Shown: positions 8,346 to 17,942, counted from the first letter of the stretch. The stretch is DNA of 64,000 nt from Bacillota bacterium (GCA_023401925.1 JAEXDA010000054.1:1-64000); one strand, 5' to 3'. Notes: generated by a model from the sequence alone, not told the origin. Numbers and translations: made by a program.

Positions 8346-8714
8346 GTGTTGTGTTGTGTGAAAGGAGAAGGAAATCCACTTTTCCAATACGATATTTAAG
8401 GGTACGACGAGAGGTGAATGTTTTACTCATCATAACCGGTATGACAAGAAGGGTTTGGCGCAAGCAGAATCTACTTGCTCAAGTAAAATTTTTTGATTGA
8501 GAAGGAAGATCGCTTTTGCCATTGGAAAAGATTTTAAAGGAATCTTGAAGGAGTTTGCCCACCCCAATGAAGAAAAACTGAAACGCTGCGGTTCATCAAC
8601 CGGGCGTTTTTTGTTCTCAGGCTGTTTTACAGGCATTCCAAAAGATTTCCGAAAAGCCCGATAGGATTTTGCGGCGATTCGCCTAATTATAAATGGAACA
8701 AGCTTAAAAGCGGG
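8346..8714. other. Gene-poor interval before the YesM-like kinase
   Basis: No convincing gene. A TTG-started 55-codon frame (from 8497) with an AGAAGGAAG stretch just after its start runs through the terminator at 8582-8612, which argues against it. Short ATG frames after ribosome-like sites at about 8360 and 8410 end within a few codons. Confidence 0.4.
8582..8612 (+). terminator. Intrinsic terminator
   Basis: Nested arms AACG/CGTT and CGGTT/AACCG (8582-8602 with the outer right arm at 8605-8608) are followed by a T6 run. It separates the redox cluster from the carbohydrate locus. Confidence 0.7.
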
Positions 8715-10508
8715 GTGTCTTCAATTCGCAGCATTCGCACAAAGCTGTTTCTGAGCCTGGCCGTTATTTTTGCGCTGGCGATGGGGCTTATTTCTTTCGG
8801 ATGGTATGTGAAATCAACCCAAATCAACATGAAATCCGTTAAAACTTATACTCATGAATTAATCAAGGAAGCCAATGATAACTTTGAATTGACTTTGAAA
8901 GATGTTGATTATTTAAGCACCGTGATTTCATTAAATAAATCCAATGTGGTTGAGGTCCTTTCCACCCGGGCCAATTCATTCAATTATGAGCAACTGTTAA
9001 TCGACCGGAAACTCGATGATTTCATTGCCAGCTTATATGGTTATAAATATTATATTTCAAGCATTTTGATTGTGGGGGCCAACGGGAAAAAATATTCTCA
9101 AGGGACAACCCTTTCCGCCGATGAAGTGGTGCATCAGCCATGGTATCGGCGGTTGTCCACCTCAAGCACCAGCCGTATTTTTATTAAAACCCACTCCACC
9201 CGGAGCGCTAGTAAAGCTGGAGAATTTCCTAATCAAAATGTGATCACGGTTGCCAGAGGCATCTTTGACGATAACAAATATTTGGGAGTCGTGCTGATTG
9301 ATTTCCGCTATGACATCATCCAAAAGATTTTTAGCACCAAAATACCTCATGAAAGTGCCCTTTTTGTAATCGATCAAAACGGCGATTTTGTATATCATCC
9401 GGAAAACCGGTTTTTGGGCTGGAATATCCGAAAGACCTTTTATAACAAGCTTTTGCCCAGGATTAAAAATCCCGAAGGCAGTTTTAGTACCTGGCTGGAA
9501 GGGAATGAAACCTTCGTGGTCTATTACAAGTCCGATTACACCCATTGGACGACGATTGGAGTCATTTCCCAAAAGAGTATGATGAAAGAGTTTGCAAAGG
9601 CCACCAATGTGACTCTTTATATTTCTTTGCTGGCGTTATTTTTGTTGATGCTCGCCGCCAATATCATTGCGCTTACGATTACCCGCAATATTTTCAGGTT
9701 ACGGGATGCCATGAAGAATGTCGGCCGAGGGAATTTCGATACCAAAGTGGAAATCCGAACCGGGGATGAAATTGAGGAACTAAGCCGGGGATTCAATAAC
9801 ATGGTGGGTGAAATCCATCAACTGCTGCAGGATGTTGAAAATAATGAGCGCCAGAAACGGCTGGCGGAATTAAAAGCTTATCAGGCTCAGATTAACCCCC
9901 ATTTTCTTTCGAATACCCTCAATACCGTCCGATGGCTCGCGCAAAGCCAAAAAGCCGTCAATATCGAATCCTTGGTAACATCATTGATTGAATTACTTCA
10001 AGTCAGCATGGCTGGAGCCGATTTCATCACTATCGGACAGGAATTGGAGTATTTGAAAGATTATCTGAATATTCAGGAATACCGTTATTGTGATAAATTT
10101 AGGGTTCAATACGAAATCGAACCCCTTATTTTGGAGATGTTGACTCCGAAGTTTATTTTGCAACCAATCGTCGAAAATGCTTTGATTCATGGGATTGATC
10201 CTTTGGAACATCAAGGTTTGATTGCCATTAAAGGTTATCAGGACGGTCAAAATATAATAATCACGGTGCGGGATAATGGAATCGGCATTTCTCAAGAAAA
10301 GCTGGCAAGCATTTTCCGGCAGGATCAGAATAAGGATAGACAGCGTTTCAGTAGTATCGGAATTTACAATGTCAATGAACGGTTGAAGATGTATTTCGGG
10401 GAGGATTATGGGCTGAAAATAGAAAGTATCCCGGGAGTATTTACCACGGTTACCATTGCATTGCCGGTTAGGGAAAGCGCCCATGTAGGATGTGATGCTG
10501 GTGTATAA
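8715..10508 (+). CDS. YesM-type sensor histidine kinase
   Basis: This 597-aa membrane kinase has a transmembrane helix at about 12-30, a long extracytoplasmic Cache-like sensor (about 35-295, including GVVLIDFRYDIIQKIF and FVIDQNGDFVYHPE), a second helix at about 300-325, a HAMP linker, and the His_kinase box QINPHFLSNTLNTVRWLA with the phospho-acceptor His. The HATPase domain follows with PKFILQPIVENALIHG and DNGIGI. This is the LytS/YesM class that partners AraC-type response regulators in glycan uptake. The GTG start at 8715 has only a weak purine-rich site. It overlaps the response regulator by 17 bases. Confidence 0.9.
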   Translation: MSSIRSIRTKLFLSLAVIFALAMGLISFGWYVKSTQINMKSVKTYTHELIKEANDNFELTLKDVDYLSTVISLNKSNVVEVLSTRANSFNYEQLLIDRKLDDFIASLYGYKYYISSILIVGANGKKYSQGTTLSADEVVHQPWYRRLSTSSTSRIFIKTHSTRSASKAGEFPNQNVITVARGIFDDNKYLGVVLIDFRYDIIQKIFSTKIPHESALFVIDQNGDFVYHPENRFLGWNIRKTFYNKLLPRIKNPEGSFSTWLEGNETFVVYYKSDYTHWTTIGVISQKSMMKEFAKATNVTLYISLLALFLLMLAANIIALTITRNIFRLRDAMKNVGRGNFDTKVEIRTGDEIEELSRGFNNMVGEIHQLLQDVENNERQKRLAELKAYQAQINPHFLSNTLNTVRWLAQSQKAVNIESLVTSLIELLQVSMAGADFITIGQELEYLKDYLNIQEYRYCDKFRVQYEIEPLILEMLTPKFILQPIVENALIHGIDPLEHQGLIAIKGYQDGQNIIITVRDNGIGISQEKLASIFRQDQNKDRQRFSSIGIYNVNERLKMYFGEDYGLKIESIPGVFTTVTIALPVRESAHVGCDAGV

Positions 10509-12147
10509 AGTGATGCTGGTGGATGATGACGCTTTCGCACGTACAAGTCTAAAGGGAATAATAAATTGGGAAAAACACGGCTACATCATTTGTGCAGAGG
10601 CATCCAACGGGTCCAACGCCGTTGAAATGATCCAAAGAACTGCTCCCGATATTGTCATTACGGATATCAGCATGCCGGTAATGGACGGTATCGGCCTTAT
10701 CGAGTACCTGGTCGAAAATCATCCCGCAGTGATCGTGATTGCTCTCAGTGGATACGACGACTTTGATTATGTTCGTCAAAGTCTAAAATTAGGCGCTATC
10801 GATTACCTGTTAAAACACCGCGTGAATGAAACGGAGTTATTGAACATACTCCAAGCAGCCTGTAAAAGGATTCAAAAAGAGAGTCAGGCGCTGACGCGGG
10901 AGAAAAATGTAGCTCAGCAGTTGCAACTTGGGAAGGAGGCTTTGAAACGGGAGTTTTTGCAACAATTAACCACCGGAAGCCTGAAGGAACCGGAAAATAT
11001 TGAATTCCAAATGAACCGTTTGGAAATTGAGCTGACCCCGGAATCCCTTACGGTGATGATTATTGAAATGGATGACTTTTCCCAACTGCAATCGAAGTAT
11101 ACTCTGACCGAGCTGGATACGGTTATAAAATCATTTCTGGATCTGGCTTTGGAAATATTGAAGGACTATGGAAAATCTTTGGTTTTTCAAATAAACGGCG
11201 GCCGGTTTGTGGTGATTTTTTCTTTTGGAAATTGCCAAAGTCAAGCCTATTCCCAAACTCAGATCAATGACTGTATCGAGCGGATCCGCAATAGTATCGC
11301 CAGGTATCTCAATTTTACCGCCTCTTTGAGTGTCGGACGGACGGCTCATAGTTTCAAAACAATCGCGCAGAGTTACCATGAGGCGGAACAGTTTTTAAAA
11401 AATAAATTCTATGAGGGGAAGGATCATGTATACCGGGACAGCGGCTTTGAGCCTTCCGGGCAGAGTGCCTTCAGTATTGATGTGGCGTTGGAGAAAAAGC
11501 TGCTTATGGAATTAAAATCTTTTAATATCTCTGGGGTAAGTATTCTCATTGAGGGAATCTTCAGCGATATCGCCGCCCAAAAAATCAATTACCAATCCAC
11601 GCAAATGATTTGTATCGAATTACTGAATTTAGTCACCCGGGTGGCGCGGGAATACAATCTTGAGAAATTGGTTTATTCCGGTCCTGAGTCTCCTTATCTC
11701 CAATTATCCAAATTGGAGACGCTGGATGATTTAAAACAGATGATTTTAGGGCTTTACGGTAAATTAGGCCATCTTCTTGAGAAAACGGGGAGGAGGGATC
11801 GCTATTCGGAATACACCGAAAAAGCGGTCCATTACATCTACAATCACTATCCAGAAGATATTTCACTGGATGATGCCGCAAGTTTCGCCGGGGTCAGCGG
11901 TTCTTACTTGAGCAGGGTGTTTAAAGAAGATTCCGGCAAAGGTTTTGTGGAGTTCCTAAATTGGGTCCGGGTGGAGCGCGCCAAATTAATGATTGAAAAT
12001 CAGTCCGGGAAACTCAAATTTATTGTAAAAGAAGTGGGGTTTAACAATTACAACTATTTCTTTAAAGTATTTAAGGATCAAGTTGGACTGACGCCCCTTG
12101 ATTATGAACGGAATTGTAAAAAAGAAGTAAACAAAAAAATGGAGTGA
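10492..12147 (+). CDS. YesN-type response regulator with AraC DNA-binding domain
   Basis: This 551-aa protein has a receiver domain (VMLVDDDAFARTSLKG; phospho-acceptor Asp in DIVITDISMPVMDG; Lys in YLLKHRVNE), a long middle region with a degenerate GGDEF-like or PucR-like fold (about 180-320), and a C-terminal AraC double helix-turn-helix (DISLDDAASFAGVSGSYLSRVFKE-type and FIVKEVGFNNYNYFFKVFK). It should activate the adjacent sugar-binding protein and permease genes when phosphorylated by the upstream kinase. Start could be GTG 10492 or ATG 10495, both after TAGGA. The next gene's promoter has a -10 box but poor -35, consistent with activator dependence. Confidence 0.9.
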   Translation: MMLVYKVMLVDDDAFARTSLKGIINWEKHGYIICAEASNGSNAVEMIQRTAPDIVITDISMPVMDGIGLIEYLVENHPAVIVIALSGYDDFDYVRQSLKLGAIDYLLKHRVNETELLNILQAACKRIQKESQALTREKNVAQQLQLGKEALKREFLQQLTTGSLKEPENIEFQMNRLEIELTPESLTVMIIEMDDFSQLQSKYTLTELDTVIKSFLDLALEILKDYGKSLVFQINGGRFVVIFSFGNCQSQAYSQTQINDCIERIRNSIARYLNFTASLSVGRTAHSFKTIAQSYHEAEQFLKNKFYEGKDHVYRDSGFEPSGQSAFSIDVALEKKLLMELKSFNISGVSILIEGIFSDIAAQKINYQSTQMICIELLNLVTRVAREYNLEKLVYSGPESPYLQLSKLETLDDLKQMILGLYGKLGHLLEKTGRRDRYSEYTEKAVHYIYNHYPEDISLDDAASFAGVSGSYLSRVFKEDSGKGFVEFLNWVRVERAKLMIENQSGKLKFIVKEVGFNNYNYFFKVFKDQVGLTPLDYERNCKKEVNKKME

Positions 12148-12186
12148 TTCAAAAAAATATTGAGTCCTCCAGTTTTTTTTACCCGC

Positions 12187-12217
12187 TATAATAGATTATA
12201 GAGGGTTTCATGAAACC
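12187..12217 (+). promoter_or_regulatory. Promoter -10 box and palindrome before the sugar-binding protein gene
   Basis: A TATAAT lies at 12187-12192, but the only -35-like TTGAGT (12160-12165) is 21 bp away, too far for efficient unaided transcription. A perfect 14-bp palindrome GGTTTCATGAAACC (12204-12217) sits about where transcription would begin. I read this as an activator-dependent promoter with an operator for a second regulator; which protein binds is not known. Confidence 0.45.
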
Positions 12218-12249
12218 GTAATTTAAGATGAAAATAAGGGGGAAAGTTA

Positions 12250-13536
12250 ATGAAAGCAGTAAAAATGCTGGGGGTTTTATTGATTGGCGTTTTGGTTCTT
12301 TCTTGTACTTTTGGATATGCAGCCAAAACCGAAACCGTCACTTTCTGGACCTGGGTTCCCACGGATATTCAGTATAAATCGATTGAAACGGCATTTAATA
12401 AAAAGTATCCCGATATCAAAATTGAATTTTGGCGCGGCGAATTGCCTGACTTTCAAAAGAAACTCCAGGTGGCGATGGCGGCCGGTGAAGGTCCCGATGT
12501 CATGGGCATGCAAGTCGGCGGAATGCTTAATCAATATGCCAATTTCCTGATGCCGGTCAAGCCCGTGGCCGACGCGAAATGGGGTAAGGATTGGGAGAAT
12601 AAATTATCGAGCGTGGCCTTTACAGAAACCAAAACCAAGGATGGAAAGTTAGTCGCTTTGCCGATGAACTTTACGGCTCAGGAATTTGTGCTTTACAATA
12701 AAGGGATTTTTGAGGAATGCGGTATTAAAGAAGTACCCACTACCTATGAGCAGTGGAAAAAGGATTGTGACATCATCCGGGCTAAAGGATATATTCCTGT
12801 TGCTATGGGCGCTAAAGATATTTGGCATGATGTGGATGTCTTTGTAGCGCTTAGCAATCAGTTTGCACCGGGTAAAGTTTACCAGGCGGAAGCCGGTAAG
12901 GTGAAATGGACCGACAAAGTTTTTGTCGATACCATGAAAGCTTGGAAGCGTATGTTTGATGACAAGATCATTCAAGAAGGCGCTTTGGGCATTTCGACTT
13001 ACCCGGATGCCCGTGACCAGTACTATTATGCCGGAAAATCAGCAATGTTTATGACGGGGTCTTGGCATGTAGGGTATGCCCTCCCGGGTGGTGAAAAACA
13101 AGGGACCAAGATTGAGAAACAAGCCACCGGATGCTTTATTCTGCCTCAGATCGGTCCTCATGCGTCCAAAGCAGTCGCCAGTGTTGACACGGCCATTGCC
13201 ATGAATAAGGCAACCAAACATAAAGATGCGGCTTGGAAGCTCTTCAGCTTTATGACCATGGACGAAGGGCAACAAATCATGGCCGACTGGATCCAAGGCA
13301 GCCCTTCCAAAAAAGGAATTGAAATCAATTCGCTGGACCAGTTCAAATTCCAATCCGAGAAAGATGCCGTTAAGTATGTTAACGAAAAAATCAGTAATGC
13401 GGTAGGTAAAAGGCTGCTCAGTTATCCCGAATTAACCAATGCGCTGGGTGTCGCCTTACAAGATGTGGCGGCCGGAAAACCGATTGACAGGGCCCTTCAA
13501 GAAGTACAAGCAATTTCCCAAAAAATAAAGCGTTGA
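12250..13536 (+). CDS. Carbohydrate ABC transporter substrate-binding protein
   Basis: This 428-aa exported protein belongs to extracellular solute-binding family 1. A signal sequence spans about residues 1-25. It contains VLSC, a loose lipobox that could make it a lipoprotein anchored at Cys19, or it could be cut after GYAA. The mature domain starts with the typical TVTFWTWVP and shows AMAAGEGPDVMGMQ and KSAMFMTGSWHVG motifs. It follows the YesM/YesN pair and precedes two sugar permeases, so it should capture an oligosaccharide. The ligand cannot be deduced from sequence. No ATPase is encoded nearby; an MsmX-like shared ATPase elsewhere is likely. Confidence 0.9.
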   Translation: MKAVKMLGVLLIGVLVLSCTFGYAAKTETVTFWTWVPTDIQYKSIETAFNKKYPDIKIEFWRGELPDFQKKLQVAMAAGEGPDVMGMQVGGMLNQYANFLMPVKPVADAKWGKDWENKLSSVAFTETKTKDGKLVALPMNFTAQEFVLYNKGIFEECGIKEVPTTYEQWKKDCDIIRAKGYIPVAMGAKDIWHDVDVFVALSNQFAPGKVYQAEAGKVKWTDKVFVDTMKAWKRMFDDKIIQEGALGISTYPDARDQYYYAGKSAMFMTGSWHVGYALPGGEKQGTKIEKQATGCFILPQIGPHASKAVASVDTAIAMNKATKHKDAAWKLFSFMTMDEGQQIMADWIQGSPSKKGIEINSLDQFKFQSEKDAVKYVNEKISNAVGKRLLSYPELTNALGVALQDVAAGKPIDRALQEVQAISQKIKR

Positions 13537-13555
13537 CGTACCCCTCCTTTTTAAT

Positions 13556-13583
13556 CTGTTCCCGGCAAAAATGCCGGGAACAG
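13556..13583 (+). terminator. 12-bp intercistronic hairpin after the binding-protein gene
   Basis: Arms 13556-13567 and 13572-13583 pair perfectly around an AAAA loop. No real T run follows. The position between a binding-protein gene and its permeases is where mRNA-stabilising or partial-termination hairpins raise binding-protein output. Confidence 0.65.
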
Positions 13584-13614
13584 TCGATTTCACAGGACGA
13601 AAGTTGGTGGCAAC

Positions 13615-14505
13615 TTGTTAAGCAGGCATTATACCAAAGGATTCACCCCATATTTGTATATTGCACCTTTAGTGATTTGTTCGGGGATTTTTCTCTATTA
13701 TAGTATTGGATTTACCATTCACACCAGTTTTCAAGAGTGGAACGGGATCGATTCGGTAATGAATTTTGTGGGGCTCCAAAATTATCGCGACCTTTTCACT
13801 GACCGCGTTCTTTATATCTCACTATGGAATAATTTGATATTCTTATTTTGTACGGTAGGCCTTCAAGCAGGTTTAGGCTTATTGATTGCAATTTTACTCC
13901 GCTCCAAACCGTTATTGGTGAATTTGTTTAAAAGCGTATTTTTCATGCCGGTGGTAATGGCGCCGGTAATTATTGCGGCTATCTTCCGGATCATCATGGA
14001 TTTTAATGTAGGAAGCCTCAATACGATGTTGAGATTTTTAAAATTAGACTTCTTGGCAGTAGCCTGGCTGGGTGATCCCCGTTTTGCACTGCTTTCCATA
14101 ATCATCGTTAACATTTTCGAGTGGATGGGTTTTAGCATGCTGATTTATTATTCGGGTTTATTAGCCATTCCCAACGATATTTATGAATCCGCCAAGATCG
14201 ACGGTTCCGGGTTTTGGAATACGCTTTTTAAGATTACCATACCCATGCTGAAAGGAACCACATCGACCTTGTTTGTACTGGGAATTGTCGGCTCTCTAAA
14301 AACTTTTGACATTGTGGTCATGCTGACCGGGGGTGGTCCGGGGCGTTCTACGGAGTTTTTAACCACGTTTTTATATAAGCGCTCCATTGAAGAGTTTAAT
14401 GGGGGATCCGCGGCAGCCATTGGGGTGGTTATTTTAGCATTGGCCCTCTTGATGTCGATTATTCAAATCCGTTACTACGAAAAAACTCAAAAAGAGATAG
14501 AGTAG
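13615..14505 (+). CDS. Sugar ABC transporter permease (UgpA/MalF-like)
   Basis: This 296-aa protein is predicted to have six helices, beginning with the family N-terminus GFTPYLYIAPLVI. The EAA loop is in NDIYESAKIDGSGFWNTLFKITIPML, diagnostic of carbohydrate uptake class 1 permeases, and TGGGPGRSTEFLTTFLYKR matches UgpA-like proteins. The start appears to be TTG 13615, preceded at five bases by GGTGG; no ATG with a site exists nearby. It pairs with the next gene, ten bases away. Codon usage resembles the neighbours. Confidence 0.9.
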   Translation: MLSRHYTKGFTPYLYIAPLVICSGIFLYYSIGFTIHTSFQEWNGIDSVMNFVGLQNYRDLFTDRVLYISLWNNLIFLFCTVGLQAGLGLLIAILLRSKPLLVNLFKSVFFMPVVMAPVIIAAIFRIIMDFNVGSLNTMLRFLKLDFLAVAWLGDPRFALLSIIIVNIFEWMGFSMLIYYSGLLAIPNDIYESAKIDGSGFWNTLFKITIPMLKGTTSTLFVLGIVGSLKTFDIVVMLTGGGPGRSTEFLTTFLYKRSIEEFNGGSAAAIGVVILALALLMSIIQIRYYEKTQKEIE

Positions 14506-14515
14506 GTGTTGTGGC

Positions 14516-15322
14516 ATGTTCTCCAATGTAAACAAAGCCGGTAAAACTGCTGTTTTTACTGTTTTAGCGTTATTAACGGTAATCTGGGCTTATCCGATCC
14601 TTCATGCTATCCTGGAATCTTTTAAAATCAATGGCATCAAAAATTATCTGATAGTCATCAATCATCCTGCAGTCCATTATTTTCGGGTGTTATTCAATAG
14701 CCTGTTTATTGCCGTATGTACCTCGGGAATTGTTACGGCTTTTGCTTCGCTGGCGGCTTATGCCTTTTCTAAAATGGAGTTCCGGGGGCAGAGAGTTCTT
14801 TACTATTCACTGTTGGCTTGCTTGGCGATTCCGGCGGCGGCTGTTATGACTCCGATGTTTTTCACGATGAAAGTGATTGGACTGATGAATACCTATGGGG
14901 CCATTATTTTGCCGTTGGTTGCTTTCAACGCTCCGTTTATGCTCCTGGTACTGAAAAATTATTTTGATACCGTACCCAATTCCCTGCTGGAAGCGGCACA
15001 GATCGACGGTAGTTCAAGTTTTCGGACTTTCCGGACGATCATGATGCCCCTCGGAGTTCCGGCTATCGTGAATGTTTCTGTATTGACTTTCATTTATGCC
15101 TGGAACGACTTTTTGATTCCATTACTCTTTGTCCGGAAGGAAAGTCTGTATACCGTTACTTTGGCTACTTCCTATTTTACTTCGACCCGGGGCCAAACGC
15201 CGGAGATGGTGGCAGAGTTATATGCGGCATTGATCTTAATGACGATACCATCCATTTTAATCTACTTGTTTAGTCAGAAATACCTTCAAGAGGGACTTAC
15301 TGCCGGAGCTATCAAAAATTAA
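14516..15322 (+). CDS. Sugar ABC transporter permease (UgpE/MalG-like)
   Basis: This 268-aa partner permease has the second-permease N-terminus (helix at about 10-32 followed by an ILESFK segment) and the EAA loop NSLLEAAQIDGSSSFRTFRTIMMPL. It ends in LFSQKYLQEGLTAGAIKN, a hallmark C-terminus of MalG/UgpE-type proteins. It starts ten bases after the first permease behind a GTAGGTGTTG site and is followed fourteen bases later by the 766-aa enzyme gene. The three therefore form one transcription unit with the binding protein. Sugar specificity is unknown. Confidence 0.91.
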   Translation: MFSNVNKAGKTAVFTVLALLTVIWAYPILHAILESFKINGIKNYLIVINHPAVHYFRVLFNSLFIAVCTSGIVTAFASLAAYAFSKMEFRGQRVLYYSLLACLAIPAAAVMTPMFFTMKVIGLMNTYGAIILPLVAFNAPFMLLVLKNYFDTVPNSLLEAAQIDGSSSFRTFRTIMMPLGVPAIVNVSVLTFIYAWNDFLIPLLFVRKESLYTVTLATSYFTSTRGQTPEMVAELYAALILMTIPSILIYLFSQKYLQEGLTAGAIKN

Positions 15323-15336
15323 AGAGGTTTGCCAAA

Positions 15337-17637
15337 ATGATTATTCAAGGTCAATTACCTGTTTCTTACGATGAAAAGCTTTTTGATAAAAACAGTTTGT
15401 TCCAATCGGATAAATTTCAGTTTGATTTATTATCCATCCGTCTGCACAACCGGGACGGCAGTACTCAAATAGTCCCCTTATTTCAAAATCAAAAACAGCC
15501 GATGGTGTTTCGAGGCAGGTACAAAACTCCTGATTACGGCGGTGTGATTGATTTGCACATGAAGCCACACCCGGAACCAAAGGCGGGTATTAAATGCCTT
15601 CGGGGAATTCTGGAAATTAAACATCACGATGGCAATTTTTCAGGAAATATTGAAGTGTTGTTTCTTGTTTCGGGAGTTCATCCGCAAATGCGGAAACAAT
15701 GGTTGATTCCCACTTTTAATTATAATGGCAATCCTTACGGCAAAGGGAAATATCCTCATCCTCAGCTTGATAAGGCCTTGGGAGTCAGGGCGGACCGCAT
15801 GGCCCAACCTTATATTTTTTATCAGGATGATGGTTGCAGTTTTGCGGTAGGATTATATGGCGATGGGCCTATTGAAGGAGCGGTTGAAGAGCTTCCGGCC
15901 TCGTTAAATTGGGAGAAGTCATCGGGGAACCAATCGGTTGTTTTGAGCTTCATATACCCGTTTTGGGAGTACGGACATGGTTCTTCCGAATCCGAAGCGG
16001 TTTATTTTAAAAAAAATGAATTTAAAGAGGCCGAACGGGGGATTTTGGAGTGGTCGGGTCCGACCCGGCTTAGGATGCCGTTTCATGTTTGGTTTGGCGG
16101 GTCCGGCGATACTCGTGCCTATGCCTCAATCTCTTGGCACGTCTGGAATGAAGCGGAAGAACAAAGGTTGAAACAACAAAGGCCCCTTCAAGTTGAGCTG
16201 GAAGATCGAATCCGGTTTTTGAACACAGCTTACTACGATTCCAAGTTAGGACCCGGACATTATCGCTGTAATATGGCTTATGATTATGCCTCAATCGGTT
16301 TTATCTGGCGTTCTTTAGAAGCAGCTTATTTGGATTGGTGGCTGCAAAATTGGAGCCAGCCTGGGAAACCGGATAACGGCTCAAATTCGGATACTAATCG
16401 GGGATACAGGTCGATTCTACATTGGGCTCAATATGGAATCGTCGATGGTATGATTATGACTTGTTATCAAGGTGAAAATTATTGTATCCGCCGGGAATAC
16501 GGCGAGCAGGCCTTATCGACCAGGGTTATGGCCGAAGCTGTTCAGGCGTTTGTCCGGTGTTATTCTCTTTCGGAAGCCATCGGCAAGTCCGAATCTTTAT
16601 TTCGGCAGGTAGCCGAAAAGCAATTGGATTGGCTGCTTCGGCACCGTTTAAGTAATGGAGCGTTTGCCCGGTATTATTTCTCCGATGGCGCTCCGGCAAG
16701 CCCGGCGATAGTAGCTACCGGGACTGTGATTACGGTCTTGGCTGAAGCCGCTAGAATCTTTGACCGCCCCGACTATGAGCAAGCTGCTGTTTGCGCTTAT
16801 GAGGCATACCGGAAGGAAATTATTGAAAAAGAGGCTTTTTACGGGGGAACTTTAGATGCCGATACCGAGGATAAAGAAGCGGCATATTTTGGACTTGAGG
16901 CTGCGATTTCCTTATTTCGGATTAACGGAGACCCGAAATATTTAAATGACGCCAAGCAAATTGCCGATTACGTTCTGACATATACCTGGGCCTATCGGAT
17001 AAAGACCTTTCCGAAGGACTCCATGGCCCAAGTTCATCAAGTGGATACCAGGGGAGCCACTTCCGTATCCCCGGAGAATCAGCATTTTGACCCCTATAAC
17101 AATGCGGCACTGGTTTTAACCGGACTTTTCAGCGGAGAATCTCAATATACCGAATTGGGTCTGGCGATGCTTTATTTTGCGCTGGACGGTCGTTGGTCGA
17201 TCCCACAGGGGGGGAATTGCGGCCGGAAGCAGCCGGAACAACTTCTGAATACCAATTGGTTTTACAACGTGGAATCTGTTGTCAAACGGGGCGATTACCG
17301 GGATATCAGCGAAGAGTGGGCTTGGCCCCAAGTCGTTCCATGCTTGGAATATCTTTCAATAGGAGGCGCTTGTCTGGATTTAAGGACCGGGCGGGGAATC
17401 GGTATTGATGGCTGCAAAATTACAACACTGGAGTTTTCTCATGACCGTACTGTCGTCTTATTACAGGAGACCCTGGGATGTTCCCATTCGATTTTATTGA
17501 AATTATTCAATTATTCCAAACGAACCTTCATCGTTACGAACGACATTACAAGCCGGGAAATACCATGGAGCCGGATTGAACCGGGAATTCGCATCGATTT
17601 AATGAAGAATCAAGAAATAAGGATTATTATCCAATAG
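15337..17637 (+). CDS. Putative glycoside hydrolase, six-hairpin-like, family not recognised
   Basis: This 766-aa protein has no signal peptide and is probably cytoplasmic. Residues 1 to about 270 look beta-rich (an N-terminal sandwich as in many glycosidases). About 280-640 contains repeated helical hairpins with aromatic and acidic clusters (WWLQNWSQPG, WAQYGIVDGMIMTCYQGENY, LDADTEDKEAAYFGLEAAI, ENQHFDPYNNAALVLTGL) resembling an (alpha/alpha)6 barrel. A short beta domain ends the protein. I do not recognise a CAZy family. It is the last gene of a YesM/YesN-ABC sugar operon, so it probably breaks down or trims the imported oligosaccharide. Candidate catalytic acids lie in DADTEDKE and FDPYN, but this is inference. 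An intrinsic terminator follows. Confidence 0.65.
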   Translation: MIIQGQLPVSYDEKLFDKNSLFQSDKFQFDLLSIRLHNRDGSTQIVPLFQNQKQPMVFRGRYKTPDYGGVIDLHMKPHPEPKAGIKCLRGILEIKHHDGNFSGNIEVLFLVSGVHPQMRKQWLIPTFNYNGNPYGKGKYPHPQLDKALGVRADRMAQPYIFYQDDGCSFAVGLYGDGPIEGAVEELPASLNWEKSSGNQSVVLSFIYPFWEYGHGSSESEAVYFKKNEFKEAERGILEWSGPTRLRMPFHVWFGGSGDTRAYASISWHVWNEAEEQRLKQQRPLQVELEDRIRFLNTAYYDSKLGPGHYRCNMAYDYASIGFIWRSLEAAYLDWWLQNWSQPGKPDNGSNSDTNRGYRSILHWAQYGIVDGMIMTCYQGENYCIRREYGEQALSTRVMAEAVQAFVRCYSLSEAIGKSESLFRQVAEKQLDWLLRHRLSNGAFARYYFSDGAPASPAIVATGTVITVLAEAARIFDRPDYEQAAVCAYEAYRKEIIEKEAFYGGTLDADTEDKEAAYFGLEAAISLFRINGDPKYLNDAKQIADYVLTYTWAYRIKTFPKDSMAQVHQVDTRGATSVSPENQHFDPYNNAALVLTGLFSGESQYTELGLAMLYFALDGRWSIPQGGNCGRKQPEQLLNTNWFYNVESVVKRGDYRDISEEWAWPQVVPCLEYLSIGGACLDLRTGRGIGIDGCKITTLEFSHDRTVVLLQETLGCSHSILLKLFNYSKRTFIVTNDITSREIPWSRIEPGIRIDLMKNQEIRIIIQ

Positions 17638-17668
17638 TAGGACTAGAAATTCGGGCATATACGTTTGG

Positions 17669-17702
17669 AACGTTTCAAAGGAAAGAAACGTTTAATTTTT
17701 TT
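17669..17702 (+). terminator. Intrinsic terminator of the sugar locus
   Basis: Arms AACGTTTC (17669-17676) and GAAACGTT (17685-17692) with an 8-nt loop are followed by a T-rich tract. It lies 30 bases after the glycosidase-like gene. Confidence 0.75.
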
Positions 17703-17942
17703 GGTTAATTTTTATCATTTTGGAAGGTAAATTAAAAAAATATGTTGTATATAAATAATACATAAAATATTGGTTTTACCTGGAAAGCGGCAACGAAATC
17801 ATGAGTGATTTTTTGTTAATTGGGTATTTTGAAAAACCAAAGAATTATTTGGTTTAAACCCAACCAATTTTCACATGATGAGTTCGTTGTTTTTAAATTG
17901 ATATTTTCAAGTTTTCACTTTGAAGAAATGGTGATTGTAAAA
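17703..17942. other. AT-rich leader before the cyclase gene
   Basis: Very AT-rich sequence after the terminator with several TATAAA-like hexamers but no convincing -35/-10 pair. The cyclase reading frame is open back to TTG 17820 in this interval, without a ribosome site. Nothing else is supported. Confidence 0.4.
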
